From: Candidatus Rifleibacteriota bacterium
GTDB taxonomy: Bacteria > Muiribacteriota > Ozemobacteria > Ozemobacterales > Ozemobacteraceae
NCBI GenBank assembly: GCA_015233155.1
Contig: JADFYG010000066.1
Location: forward strand, 1 to 32,523
Direction of reading: 5' to 3'
DNA: 32,523 nt
Part shown: positions 25,450 to 31,929 of the stretch, piece by piece
Layout: each line of letters begins with the position of its first letter
Position numbering within the stretch: position 1 is the stretch's first letter
Program-made: the position numbers and the translations under genes
Notes under the pieces: generated by a model
The model's input: only the letters and a program-made list of their open reading frames with translations
Told to the model about the DNA's origin: nothing
Database searches by the model: none

Positions 25450-25653
25450 TCACCAGCCAGTCGCCATCACTTGGGCAGCGGGTCTTTCAAACATCTTTGG
25501 ACTTCTTGAAACTTGTCCTCGGTAGCAATTGGGGGGCGAACCTACCACCACTAACGGCATCATCAGCGGATTTATCTTGAATACTCCGACGCCGTGATAC
25601 TCTTGCTGATACCCAAGATTACTTGGTGGAATGTCGTTTGGTACGAAAAGTTG
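25450..25653 (-). pseudogene. Orphan C-terminal coding fragment
   Basis: The 351-base gap from 25387 to 25737 holds, on the minus strand, an open frame of 67 codons bounded by stops and lacking an initial start codon. Its first 40 residues (FVPNDIPPSNLGYQQEYHG followed by VGVFKINPLMMPLVVVGSPP) look like a real protein segment; the rest overlaps the dispersed repeat at 25476-25540 and looks random. I read it as the leftover of a gene cut by insertion or deletion. The family is not recognised. Confidence 0.4.
25476..25540. repeat. Diverged dispersed repeat, copy A (possible old attachment site)
   Basis: Aligned with 29959-30020 it shares CAGCGGGT, TCTTTGGAC and CTCGGTAGCAA in the same order and spacing, followed by a run of G, with about three quarters of positions matching by eye. 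Similarity stops on both sides. Copy B lies at the very start of the integrase gene. Confidence 0.5.
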
Positions 25654-25702
25654 TCACAATAAAACAGGCGAAAAGAGGAGACTGTAATGAAATATAAAAT
25701 GC

Positions 25703-25731
25703 TTGCACTAGTGTAATGGTTACACTATATT
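25703..25731 (+). promoter_or_regulatory. Sigma-70-type promoter for the DUF4160/DUF2442 pair, probably leaderless
   Basis: TTGCAC (25703-25708) and TATATT (25726-25731) are separated by exactly 17 bases. Transcription starting 6-7 bases after the -10 box would begin at 25737-25738, which is the ATG of the DUF4160 gene, and no ribosome-binding site precedes that ATG. Both facts point to a leaderless message. Confidence 0.6.
25710..25726. promoter_or_regulatory. Perfect 17-bp palindrome in the promoter spacer (putative operator)
   Basis: AGTGTAA-TGG-TTACACT: two perfect 7-base arms around 3 bases, placed between the -35 and -10 boxes, where a bound repressor would block RNA polymerase. The DUF2442 protein encoded downstream has a C-terminal helix-turn-helix, making it the obvious candidate ligand (autoregulation). 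Confidence 0.6.
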
Positions 25732-25737
25732 ATTGGT

Positions 25738-25974
25738 ATGACGGTAATGCAACGCGGAACAGACTGGCGCATTCGAGTCAACGGTAATGAGATCCACCCA
25801 TTGCCTCACGTTCACGTTGAATTTAGAGATGGTTCCCGCGTCTCAGTTGCAATTGAAACAAGGGAAATTCTTGTCGGTAGCGTTCTGCCTGCAAAGCGAC
25901 TTTTGCAGTCTATCGATTGGATCGCCGCACACGTTGATGACTGTTTAGCTGAATACAGGAGGCTTAACCCATGA
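25738..25974 (+). CDS. DUF4160-like small protein
   Basis: The 78-residue protein contains the DUF4160 core: an N-terminal WRIRVNGNEIHPLPHVHVEF strand with the characteristic PHVHV motif, and a C-terminal helical half ending AAHVDDCLAEYRRL. Genes of this family are typically followed by a DUF2442 gene, as here, where the start of the next gene overlaps this stop (ATGA-type overlap at 25971). The arrangement (small basic protein, DNA-binding partner, operator in the promoter) is that of a toxin-antitoxin module, but toxicity is not demonstrated for this pair as far as I know. ATG 25738 fits the leaderless start; ATG 25747 is an alternative. Confidence 0.75.
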   Translation: MTVMQRGTDWRIRVNGNEIHPLPHVHVEFRDGSRVSVAIETREILVGSVLPAKRLLQSIDWIAAHVDDCLAEYRRLNP

Positions 25975-26438
25975 TTGCAAAGAATCCGCCGAATATCACA
26001 GCCGCCAGGATTATTTCATCATCCATTGTTGAAATTACCTGGAAGACCGGGGAAATATTGTCGGTTGATCTTCATCACGTCATTGATAAAAACCCTGTAT
26101 TCGAGCCATTGCAGGATATTGAATTTTTTAATCGTATGACTGCTGATGAGTGGGGCCATGCACTTGAATGGCCTGGAGGACTCGATATAGGTTCCGATCG
26201 TCTTTACGACATGGGCCGAGAGCAAGCAGGACTGCCGACAATTCGAGCCTTCAATGAATGGATGGAGCGAAACGAATTTTCCCTTACCACCGCTGCCGAA
26301 GCAATAGGCATGACGCGCAGGATGATTGCTCACTATCGCACCGGCAGTCGTCCTATTCCCCGCTCAGTATGGCTTGCCTGCATTGGTTGGGATTGCCAGC
26401 ATCGGCATCATTCAAGGCATCAGCGGAAAGCTGCATAG
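25971..26438 (+). CDS. DUF2442 protein with C-terminal helix-turn-helix
   Basis: Residues about 10-85 are a DUF2442 domain: WKTGEILSVDLHHVIDKNPV, FEPLQDIEFFNRM, and the typical ALEWPGGLDIGSDRLYDM ending. Residues about 90-140 form an extra HTH (FSLTTAAEAIGMTRRMIAHY with a following RTGSRPIPRSVWLACIGWD), resembling Cro/C1-type or CopG-partner regulators. The HTH gives the pair its own DNA-binding activity; the palindrome at 25710-25726 is the probable target. The last 15 residues (His/Arg-rich) look unusual and may be a read-through tail from a local frameshift. Overlap with the DUF4160 stop implies coupled translation. Confidence 0.8.
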   Translation: MIAKNPPNITAARIISSSIVEITWKTGEILSVDLHHVIDKNPVFEPLQDIEFFNRMTADEWGHALEWPGGLDIGSDRLYDMGREQAGLPTIRAFNEWMERNEFSLTTAAEAIGMTRRMIAHYRTGSRPIPRSVWLACIGWDCQHRHHSRHQRKAA

Positions 26439-26506
26439 GTATGGTTTCTGGCCCTCGTTCCTCTCTGCTCTGCTGAACGCAGGTGAAACCACCCCGCTGC
26501 CCAGGC

Positions 26507-27260
26507 ATAAGCGAACCTGGACCGACGTAACTAATGACAACTATCGCATAGCTAATGGTGTCGGCACCCCATTAACTAATCATGCCGACATACTCAGGCT
26601 GGATAAGCGTATCGCATTAATCACATCATTAAACGTCTGATGGCAACTATGGTATGAATTTTCATTTTAGACCGGCCCTGCATCGTGGAACAGGTCAATG
26701 TAACTGAAATACATAAATCTTCTGTTGCGCGCCTGCCCGGTATACTCGCGCAGAATCTTACCCTCAGTCATTCTGTTCACCAGGTCACTTGCCGCAGGGT
26801 ATGTTGTTCCGATCAGTTCCTTGACCTCACCAATCGAAACGATTGGGTGCTTGTAGAGGTGTTCGAGCACTCGGTGGCCGTTCCCGGCTGCTCTGCCGAA
26901 GTCTTCAGCGATCTTCTGACGATGTCCTTCACGTAACGATAGAATTCGCCGCGCCGTGTCGGTGGCTTGGTTACTCACTTCCACTATGCCACGAAGAAAA
27001 AAAGCAAGCCATTGTTCCCATGTTCCATTGTCTCTTACTGATTGCAGATGTTCGTAATATTGTTGGCGATAGCGTTTGAAATAATAGGACAGATACAGAA
27101 CCGGCTTGATGAGCACCTTTTGCTCACAGAGCAGAAAAGTTATCAGCAGTCGTCCAACGCGCCCATTACCGTCAAGGAATGGATGAATAGTCTCGAACTG
27201 TGCGTGAGCCAATCCAATTTTGATCAAGAGCGGCAAATCGTTGTCGGCATGCAGAAACGT
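26507..27260. repeat. Long direct repeat, copy 1 (fic 3' half plus downstream flank)
   Basis: This 754-base segment is repeated in the same orientation at 31770-32523. The common part begins at ATAAGCGAACC and includes about 160 non-coding bases downstream of the fic stop, then at least 594 bases of fic. The encoded proteins differ at about 8 of 188 positions. The non-coding flank has small indels and more substitutions than the gene. The repeat continues beyond the right window edge. Confidence 0.9.
26558..26591. terminator. Conserved hairpin downstream of fic copy 1
   Basis: GTGTCGGCA pairs with TGCCGACAT (one wobble) around a 16-base loop. The same structure, with a perfect stem, is kept downstream of copy 2 (31820-31851), so selection or common descent has preserved it. 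There is no T-tract, so a factor-assisted terminator or mRNA-end structure is as likely as an intrinsic terminator. Confidence 0.4.
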
Positions 27261-27845
27261 TTCCAGATTTGACAGTGCCTGTGGCACCTCATGGGGCGGA
27301 GGCGGAACAAAAGTGGCTTCATTGAGAGTGCAGCCTCCGGGACCAATCCAGTTCTGACTTGAGCGCAATTCCCCTGGAACCAGGTGAGACCCGCGAGCGT
27401 CTTTCAGCAATTCAGTATGAATTTCCCGAATAAGTCGAACAGATATGGGGAGCACGGCAAGGCGGTCGAGGCCATAGTTCATTGCGCTTACGTAGTTGAC
27501 GACCTCATCGACATCTTTCGGACGGTCGGGTGCAAAAATCTTAGCTTCAGCCGCCAGGACATCCTGCAAAGAACTCTGTGTTCCTTCGATCTGGCTCGAC
27601 AAAACCGCTTCCTTGCGGACATACATATACATGAACAGATCGGGGTTGGGCAGCGTCTGGATAGAGCCATCAAGGCGTCCCAGCGCGCGATCAGCTTCAG
27701 AGAGAAGCATCTGAAGTTCGCCTGTAATTCCGATTGGCGGATCGGGCGGAAGCATTGCCGGAATAAATGCCCGATACCCGGTCAGTTGTTGTATATATCG
27801 GCCTGATCGAGTTGAGGAGGCTGAAAAAGTATTTTCGGTTGCCAT
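26667..27845 (-). CDS. Fic family protein (AMPylase) with N-terminal inhibitory motif and C-terminal winged helix
   Basis: The 392-residue protein (from ATG 27845; GTG 27881 is the longest alternative) has a Fic_N domain with the auto-inhibitory motif SSQIEG (83-88, pattern S-x-x-x-E-G), typical of class II Fic proteins. The flap PGELRSSQNWIGPGG and the catalytic H221-PFLDGNGRVGR loop are intact. The C-terminal 60 residues form a winged helix (HPIVSIGEVKELIGTTYPAA, then SDLVNRMTEGKILREY). Fic enzymes transfer AMP from ATP onto protein hydroxyls, and the inhibitory Glu keeps them low until displaced. The wing domain and the palindromes upstream (27856-27933) suggest that the protein also regulates its own promoter. 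A nearly identical second copy enters the window at 31930. Confidence 0.9.
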   Translation of the reverse strand: MATENTFSASSTRSGRYIQQLTGYRAFIPAMLPPDPPIGITGELQMLLSEADRALGRLDGSIQTLPNPDLFMYMYVRKEAVLSSQIEGTQSSLQDVLAAEAKIFAPDRPKDVDEVVNYVSAMNYGLDRLAVLPISVRLIREIHTELLKDARGSHLVPGELRSSQNWIGPGGCTLNEATFVPPPPHEVPQALSNLETFLHADNDLPLLIKIGLAHAQFETIHPFLDGNGRVGRLLITFLLCEQKVLIKPVLYLSYYFKRYRQQYYEHLQSVRDNGTWEQWLAFFLRGIVEVSNQATDTARRILSLREGHRQKIAEDFGRAAGNGHRVLEHLYKHPIVSIGEVKELIGTTYPAASDLVNRMTEGKILREYTGQARNRRFMYFSYIDLFHDAGPV

Positions 27846-27855
27846 AGTTTTGTTT

Positions 27856-27933
27856 CTTTTAACAAGAACCAGCACGGTCACCCATATTAAAGGCTGCCTT
27901 TAATATGGAGCATCGAAACGATCTTGTTAAAGG
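27856..27933 (-). promoter_or_regulatory. Nested inverted repeats upstream of fic (putative operator region)
   Basis: The inner palindrome at 27882-27908 has perfect 12-base arms (CCATATTAAAGG and CCTTTAATATGG) around CTG. It is enclosed by outer arms CTTTTAACAAGA (27856-27867) and TCTTGTTAAAGG (27922-27933), which pair at 11 of 12 bases. The inner site is about 37 bases before the fic ATG and AT-rich enough to overlap its promoter. A dimeric winged-helix regulator such as the Fic C-terminus could bind here. Confidence 0.55.
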
Positions 27934-28019
27934 TACGACAGATATTCGTGCTCATGCTGTGAGCAATCATAACACACGATACCTTTGAGTCGAATATACA
28001 AATTATTTCTCGGCGGAAT

Positions 28020-28130
28020 GTGAAAAAGGTAGCCGGTTGTATGATGGCAGCAATGGGCATGATTCTGCCGATATCAAATGCTTCAGTTCCTGAAGTAGTT
28101 GATATCGGCCACGGCCGGAGTCCAACGTAA
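28020..28130 (+). CDS. Possible short exported peptide or gene start remnant
   Basis: GTG 28020 (GGCGG just upstream) opens 36 codons: a basic start VKKVAG, a Met/Ala-rich hydrophobic stretch CMMAAMGMILPISNA and then SVPEVVDIGHGRSPT before a stop. This has the form of a signal peptide followed by a few mature residues, so it may be the beginning of a secreted protein whose remainder was lost. No family is recognised. Confidence 0.3.
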   Translation: MKKVAGCMMAAMGMILPISNASVPEVVDIGHGRSPT

Positions 28131-28354
28131 AATATGAATTTTCATAGCAGTCAGAGATACGATGCAGCAGGTCAGGGCTCCAGCATGTCAGACGGCGTTA
28201 CAGACAAGGATATTCCACTCCAGTGGATCGATTATCGTGTCAGCAAGGGGTGGCTCCGGGGAAAGTTTTTTCGTCCAATATTGAGTTTTGCCTCTTATTG
28301 CAGACCGGAAGTGATTGCAGTGCTGCCGGTCGGACATCGCCACTTGCAACCGCC

Positions 28355-28445
28355 GCTCCGGTTTTGAAAAACATATACCCCCGTATGAAATATATTTATA
28401 GAAATATTTTTCCCAGTAAGGATATGTATATTATAAAACCGGAGC
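28355..28445. repeat. 91-bp AT-rich unit bounded by perfect 11-bp inverted repeats
   Basis: GCTCCGGTTTT at the left end and AAAACCGGAGC at the right end are exact inverses; the complementarity continues loosely inside (ACATAT versus ATATGT). The centre is AT-rich. No target-site duplication is visible. It could be a miniature inverted-repeat element, a long RNA hairpin or a protein-binding array. Confidence 0.45.
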
Positions 28446-28484
28446 AAATAGTCTTCTTGCCCTTATTTGATCTGCGTTTGCTTG

Positions 28485-28512
28485 CGCTCCGGTCAGTGGT
28501 GGCACCGGAGCG
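28485..28512. repeat. Perfect 9-bp hairpin sharing the GCTCCGGT motif
   Basis: CGCTCCGGT and ACCGGAGCG enclose a 10-base loop. The stem repeats the eight-base end motif of the 28355-28445 unit, so four copies of this motif occur within 160 bases, in alternating orientation. Confidence 0.45.
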
Positions 28513-28635
28513 ACACGCCCAGCATCCACGCCGCCGGATTTCGCGACCACCAGACGTTTGCTGGTGTCTATATTCGCAATAGTAAGATCGGCTGTATGGT
28601 AATTCATTATCGGTCATCTTTTTCGTTTTCCTGTC

Positions 28636-28758
28636 TCAAATGCATCCAAAGAATCGCTCCACGCATGCATTGTTTCGCATCATCCAGTCAAGTGCGTGGC
28701 TCAGATTATAAACTCGCCCCAGTGGATCTGCAACGGAGTGACCTGGATAAATACGATC
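28636..28758 (-). pseudogene. C-terminal remnant of a second tyrosine integrase
   Basis: On the minus strand one frame reads DRIYPGHSVADPLGRVYNLS followed by HALDWMM..., clearly related to the end of the neighbouring integrase (GHAVRDPLGRAYNRTTFLAE). The conserved GH-x-V-x-DPLGR-x-YN block with the catalytic Tyr is kept, but everything upstream is missing and the frame stops shortly after. It directly abuts the stop of the larger integrase, so two related integrases were once in tandem and one has been almost entirely deleted. Confidence 0.6.
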
Positions 28759-28760
28759 AG

Positions 28761-29986
28761 TTAGGTTGTTGCTACCGGTGTTGCAGACGCACCTGCGCCC
28801 GCCTCGCCTGTGCGAAGTGCGTCGAGATAGTCAGCCCACGTCTGCATCATCGCCCGCCGCTCAGCCAAAAATGTGGTTCTATTATAAGCCCGGCCCAGTG
28901 GATCGCGGACGGCATGACCCAGCTGATGTTCTATCAGATGAACAGGAAATCTGCATATTTCATCTCCGATAGTTCGGAACACTGCTCGCCACCCATGACC
29001 TGTCATCTCGTTCTTGGCAAATCCCAGAGAGCGCAAAGCATACAATACGGCATTTTCTGACATTGGCCGTCGCGGAGTCCGTCCGCCGGGAAAGACATAA
29101 TCTCTGGTTCCGGTTAACGGATGGAGTTCTCGAAGAATTGCTACAGCTTGCCTGGCTAATGGAACAATGTGTGTGGTTTGGGTTTTTGTTATCAGGAAAC
29201 GCCATTCTCCGGCATCCAGGTCAATATCAGCCCATCGCGCAGTCCGAAGTTCACCTGGCCGGACCGCAAGCAGTGGTGCCAGTTTCAAAGCACAGATGAC
29301 GACGAAGCTGCCAGTATAACAATAGAGTGCCCGCAATAGATGGGATACACGGGTAGCTCGACGATCGCGGCAAGGTGCCCTTCTTTAACCGGTGTCAGCG
29401 TACCGCGAAGATCACGAGATGGATCTGATGTCACGCGGCCAGTTGAGATCGCATATCGAAATACCCGGCCGCAATCTCCCAAGAGACGATGTGCGGAATA
29501 TGCGGCTCGCGCTTCAAGTCGTCGAATTGCCTCCAGGAGTTCAGGCGGAGTGATGTCGGCAACGGGACGGGCACCAAGCCATGGAAAAATATTCGCTTCT
29601 AGTCGCTGCCGGATAGCAGTAACGTATTTCGGAGCAAGCGTAGCAGCTGCCCTGTCCAAATACTCACGCGCAACCACCTCAAGGCTATTCGCGGTAAGAT
29701 CGGCCGTCGCGCTCTTCGTCGCCTTCCGATTTATAGAAGGGTCTACACCGGCCGCAAGTAACCGGCGAGCATCATCGCGCCGCTCGCGTGCTTCCTGCAA
29801 ACTGGCCTCGGGATAGACACCGAGCGATATGCGCTTTTCCTTGCCTGCAATACGATACTTGAGTCGCCACCACTTGCCCCCAATGTTTCCACCCTCTTGC
29901 CCCTGGATGTCAATGAATGTAGCTGGTTGGACGACTAAAAGCGAAAAACCCGCATATTCAGCGGGTTTTTGCACTTCTTTGGACAT
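28761..29986 (-). pseudogene. P4-type tyrosine integrase, interrupted by one frameshift
   Basis: Two minus-strand frames together make one integrase of about 408 residues. The N-terminal part (ATG 29986, MSKEVQKPAEY) has the DUF4102-like arm-binding domain (YRIAGKEKRISLGVYPEASL) and the SAM-like core-binding domain (EYLDRAAATLAPKYVTAIRQ). The catalytic part carries Arg in LLAVRPGELRTARW, the TKTQTTHIVPL segment, H-x-x-R in MTGHGWRAV, GHA and Tyr in GRAYNR. The frame changes at about 29355-29370: restoring one base links ...GHLAAIV to RVSHLLRALYCYTG exactly where homologues are continuous. All catalytic residues survive, so this is a recent inactivation, a sequence error or, less likely, programmed frameshifting. 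Confidence 0.85.
29944..29970. terminator. Perfect bidirectional terminator-like hairpin inside the integrase 5' coding region
   Basis: AAAAACCCGC and GCGGGTTTTT form a perfect 10-base stem with a 7-base loop, GC-rich at the top and with A and T runs at the base. That is the full form of an intrinsic terminator in either direction. It lies at codons 6-14 of the integrase, adjacent to repeat copy B, which fits an element inserted at the 3' end of a former gene. Confidence 0.6.
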
Positions 29987-30020
29987 TTCCAAATTGATTC
30001 TCGGTAGCAAGGGGGGGAAT
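29959..30020. repeat. Diverged dispersed repeat, copy B (possible attachment site next to the integrase)
   Basis: This is the partner of 25476-25540. It covers the 3' arm of the terminator hairpin, the integrase start codon and about 34 bases upstream. An attachment site next to the integrase start is the usual position for P4-type elements. Farther upstream, TTGCCCCC occurs twice within 23 bases (30079-30101) and may be an arm-type binding site. Confidence 0.5.
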
Positions 30021-31106
30021 AGAATCATTCCATGTAATCAGCATCTGGTATAGCAAAAATATTTGAACACATAAAACTTGCCCCCAGAGTTGCCCCCTGA
30101 AATGGTTCGGTGAAAATCATATATGGAGCACTATTGGTGCCATAAATATGCTGGTTACAGACCATGAATTGTGAGGGAGATAAAATATGAATTCGCCTTT
30201 GTTGCGCCGAACGCCGCTGACGACATGTCAATCGCTATCCTTAACAAGCAGATAACGTTTATTTGGGTCGTAGGCGCTCTTTCCGACTGTTACAATCCGT
30301 CCCGCCTTGGTCAGGCGTGCGAGCCGATCCCGCATTGCGCGGGAACTAATCTCCAATTCCTTGCTCAGATACTGCGTGGATGCGCCACCAGCGGCCTCAC
30401 AAGATTGAATCAGAGCCATAATCCGCTGATCCATGTCATCTGCGTTTGAGTGGGCGGGTGTTCGCCGCAAACTAAATATAACACGGAATCGGAAAGCCAC
30501 TTCTTCCATAATAGGATCTGGCAAGTTTGTCTCACGGCAGGATTCTATCATTCGCTGAAAGCCGCTTCCCCACTGTTCAATCAGATTTAGTTCCTTGAAA
30601 ACTCTGCCAATAACCCTGTTTCGTAGCTTTGACACTCCATCCCGGACATCACCGATAGTCAGTCCTCCTGCAAGTAAGCCGGGATTTTCTATTTCAATAC
30701 GGTCATCAAATATAGCCACTCGAATTGGCGCACCCATTTGAGAGTAATCCGAATGGACGATAGCATTGGTCAGCGCCTCTCGCACAGCATCGAGTGGTAC
30801 GCTCCAGACATCTTTCCTGCGTAATTCACCAAACTGCGCTGCACGTGATGCATGCTTTTTTATAAAATCGAAAGCTTTTTCCAGTGCCAGCGGAAAATGA
30901 TCCTTTACATCCTGCTGGTCCATAATATCGGCTTTATTGGTTCCATTAAAACGCCCACACTGAATCCATGCGTCCGGGAAATATTTATCCCGTAGTGAGC
31001 CAAATAGAAGAATACCTCCGATTGTTGGTGCGATCTGTCCTTGATGTCGTATGGTCAGGTGCAATGTTTCTGGGGTTTTCTCATTCCATTTACGCAACCC
31101 GGCAAA

Positions 31107-31139
31107 CAACCCGGAAGCAACCCGGAAGCAACCCGGAAG
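31107..31139. repeat. Three perfect tandem copies of an 11-bp unit
   Basis: CAACCCGGAAG occurs at 31107-31117, 31118-31128 and 31129-31139; an imperfect fourth copy (CAACCCGGCAA) lies at about 31095-31105. The unit is not a multiple of three, so gain or loss of one copy changes the reading frame of the AlbA_2/ATPase gene. Confidence 0.95.
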
Positions 31140-31157
31140 TCGAGTGCTTCCGGGTTG
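31129..31157. repeat. Perfect 11-bp stem formed by the last repeat unit and an inverted copy
   Basis: CAACCCGGAAG (31129-31139), a 7-base loop and CTTCCGGGTTG (31147-31157) form a GC-rich hairpin at the edge of the tandem array. Hairpins next to tandem repeats favour polymerase slippage. Confidence 0.85.
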
Positions 31158-31706
31158 ATGTCCGGCATAGGTTCCTCATCATAAGATATATTCAGAGCTG
31201 AACGGCGCAGTTCAGCTGTCATCGGCCCATCAGCTTTGCGATTGGTAGACCCGACTCGTATCAGCACGCCATTTTCAATACCCTGGGATTTCAACCAATG
31301 CGGACGCAATGAACTGGGATATACTTCTACCGCCAGTAATGTGCGTCCCTTCCAGTTTACCAGCTCTACACTCGGTGCCAGTCGTGGTTCGATCGAATCT
31401 GCGATCAGATTACAAAGCCGCTCTTCCTCGTCCAAAGGGTGTTCGACACCAAGAATGGCCTTGCTACCGTCCTCTATTCCGATCAGCAAGACCCCTCCGG
31501 CAGTGTTGGCAAAGGCTGTCAGCGTCTTGAGTATGTTTTTTGGCGATGACAGATCCTGCTTAAATTCAAGCGTTTTTCCCTCCGGACGTGTCAACAACTC
31601 TTCAATCTTCATATTCTGCTCTTCGGATCATTATTCTTGCGGCCATGTTTATAAGAGGTATTGCTATAATCTTAGCCATTGATGACTCTTTTAAAGGAGG
31701 GCGGTT

Positions 31707-31787
31707 GTGATAATGATGTATGCAATAATACCATACGTGGCTTTTGAATCGAAGGAGTGTCGGACTGATATAAGCGAACCCGCATGA
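31707..31787 (+). pseudogene. Gene start cut by the long-repeat junction
   Basis: A very strong ribosome site (AAAGGAGGG, 31693-31701) precedes GTG 31707 and ATG 31713. The frame (MIMMYAIIPYVAFESKECRT...) ends after 26 codons, and the left end of the long direct repeat (31770) falls inside it. A good start followed by a stop just past a repeat junction suggests that a real gene was interrupted when the fic-containing segment arrived. The remaining gap 31613-31929 shows nothing else. Confidence 0.4.
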
Positions 31788-31819
31788 CGTAACTAATGAC
31801 AACTATCACATAGCTAATG

Positions 31820-31851
31820 ATGTCGGCACCATTAACTAATCATGCCGACAT
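31820..31851. terminator. Conserved hairpin downstream of fic copy 2
   Basis: ATGTCGGCA and TGCCGACAT form a perfect 9-base stem with a 14-base loop, matching the hairpin at 26558-26591 downstream of copy 1. No T-tract follows. Confidence 0.4.
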
Positions 31852-31929
31852 ACAGTGGCGGCATAGGGCGTATCGGATTAATCACATAATCACATCATTA
31901 AGCGTATGATGGCAGTATGAATTTTCATT

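Larger units (their letters stand above)
27934..28760. other. About 830 bp without an intact gene
   Basis: The stretch between fic and the integrase holds a short possible secreted peptide (28020-28130), two inverted-repeat structures (28355-28445 and 28485-28512) and an integrase remnant (28636-28758). Several open frames of 60-200 codons here have no ribosome site and no protein-like composition. It looks like a graveyard of insertions. Confidence 0.6.
30228..31612 (-). pseudogene. AlbA_2 domain/GHKL-ATPase regulator, split by an extra 11-bp repeat unit (probably phase-variable)
   Basis: The N-terminal frame (31612 to 31055) is an AlbA_2 (Schlafen-like DNA-binding) domain: EGKTLEFKQDLSSPKNILKT, FANTAGGVLLIGIEDG, and IRVGSTNRKADGPM. 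The C-terminal frame (from about 31109 to 30228) holds the HATPase_c_4 domain (DAVREALTNAIVHSDYSQMG, FDDRIEIENPG, RNRVIGRVFKELNLIEQWGSG) and a C-terminal winged helix (STQYLSKELEISSRAMRDRL). The frames part within three copies of an 11-base unit at 31107-31139. Without one copy the gene reads DFRVASGLFAGLRKWNEK in one frame, giving 457 residues, the usual family length. In the present state a product would end about 25 residues after the repeat. Such proteins are usually called RecG-like or transcriptional regulators; the target is unknown. Confidence 0.85.

Noticed and set aside
26507..26666. Integron cassette recombination site (attC) downstream of each fic copy
   Set aside because: The flank has a hairpin and TAAC-like boxes, but no matching GTTRRRY/RYYYAAC pair in the right spacing.
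28467..29060. 197-codon plus-strand frame opposite the integrase end
   Set aside because: Cys/Ser/Arg-rich shadow frame; the minus strand carries the integrase motifs.
30025..30231. 68-codon minus-strand frame upstream of the integrase
   Set aside because: No ribosome site and no protein-like pattern; it lies over putative integrase binding sites.
31602..31678. 25-codon minus-strand frame overlapping the start of the AlbA_2 gene as leader peptide
   Set aside because: The overlap with the ATG is suggestive of coupling, but the ribosome site is weak and the length too short to judge.
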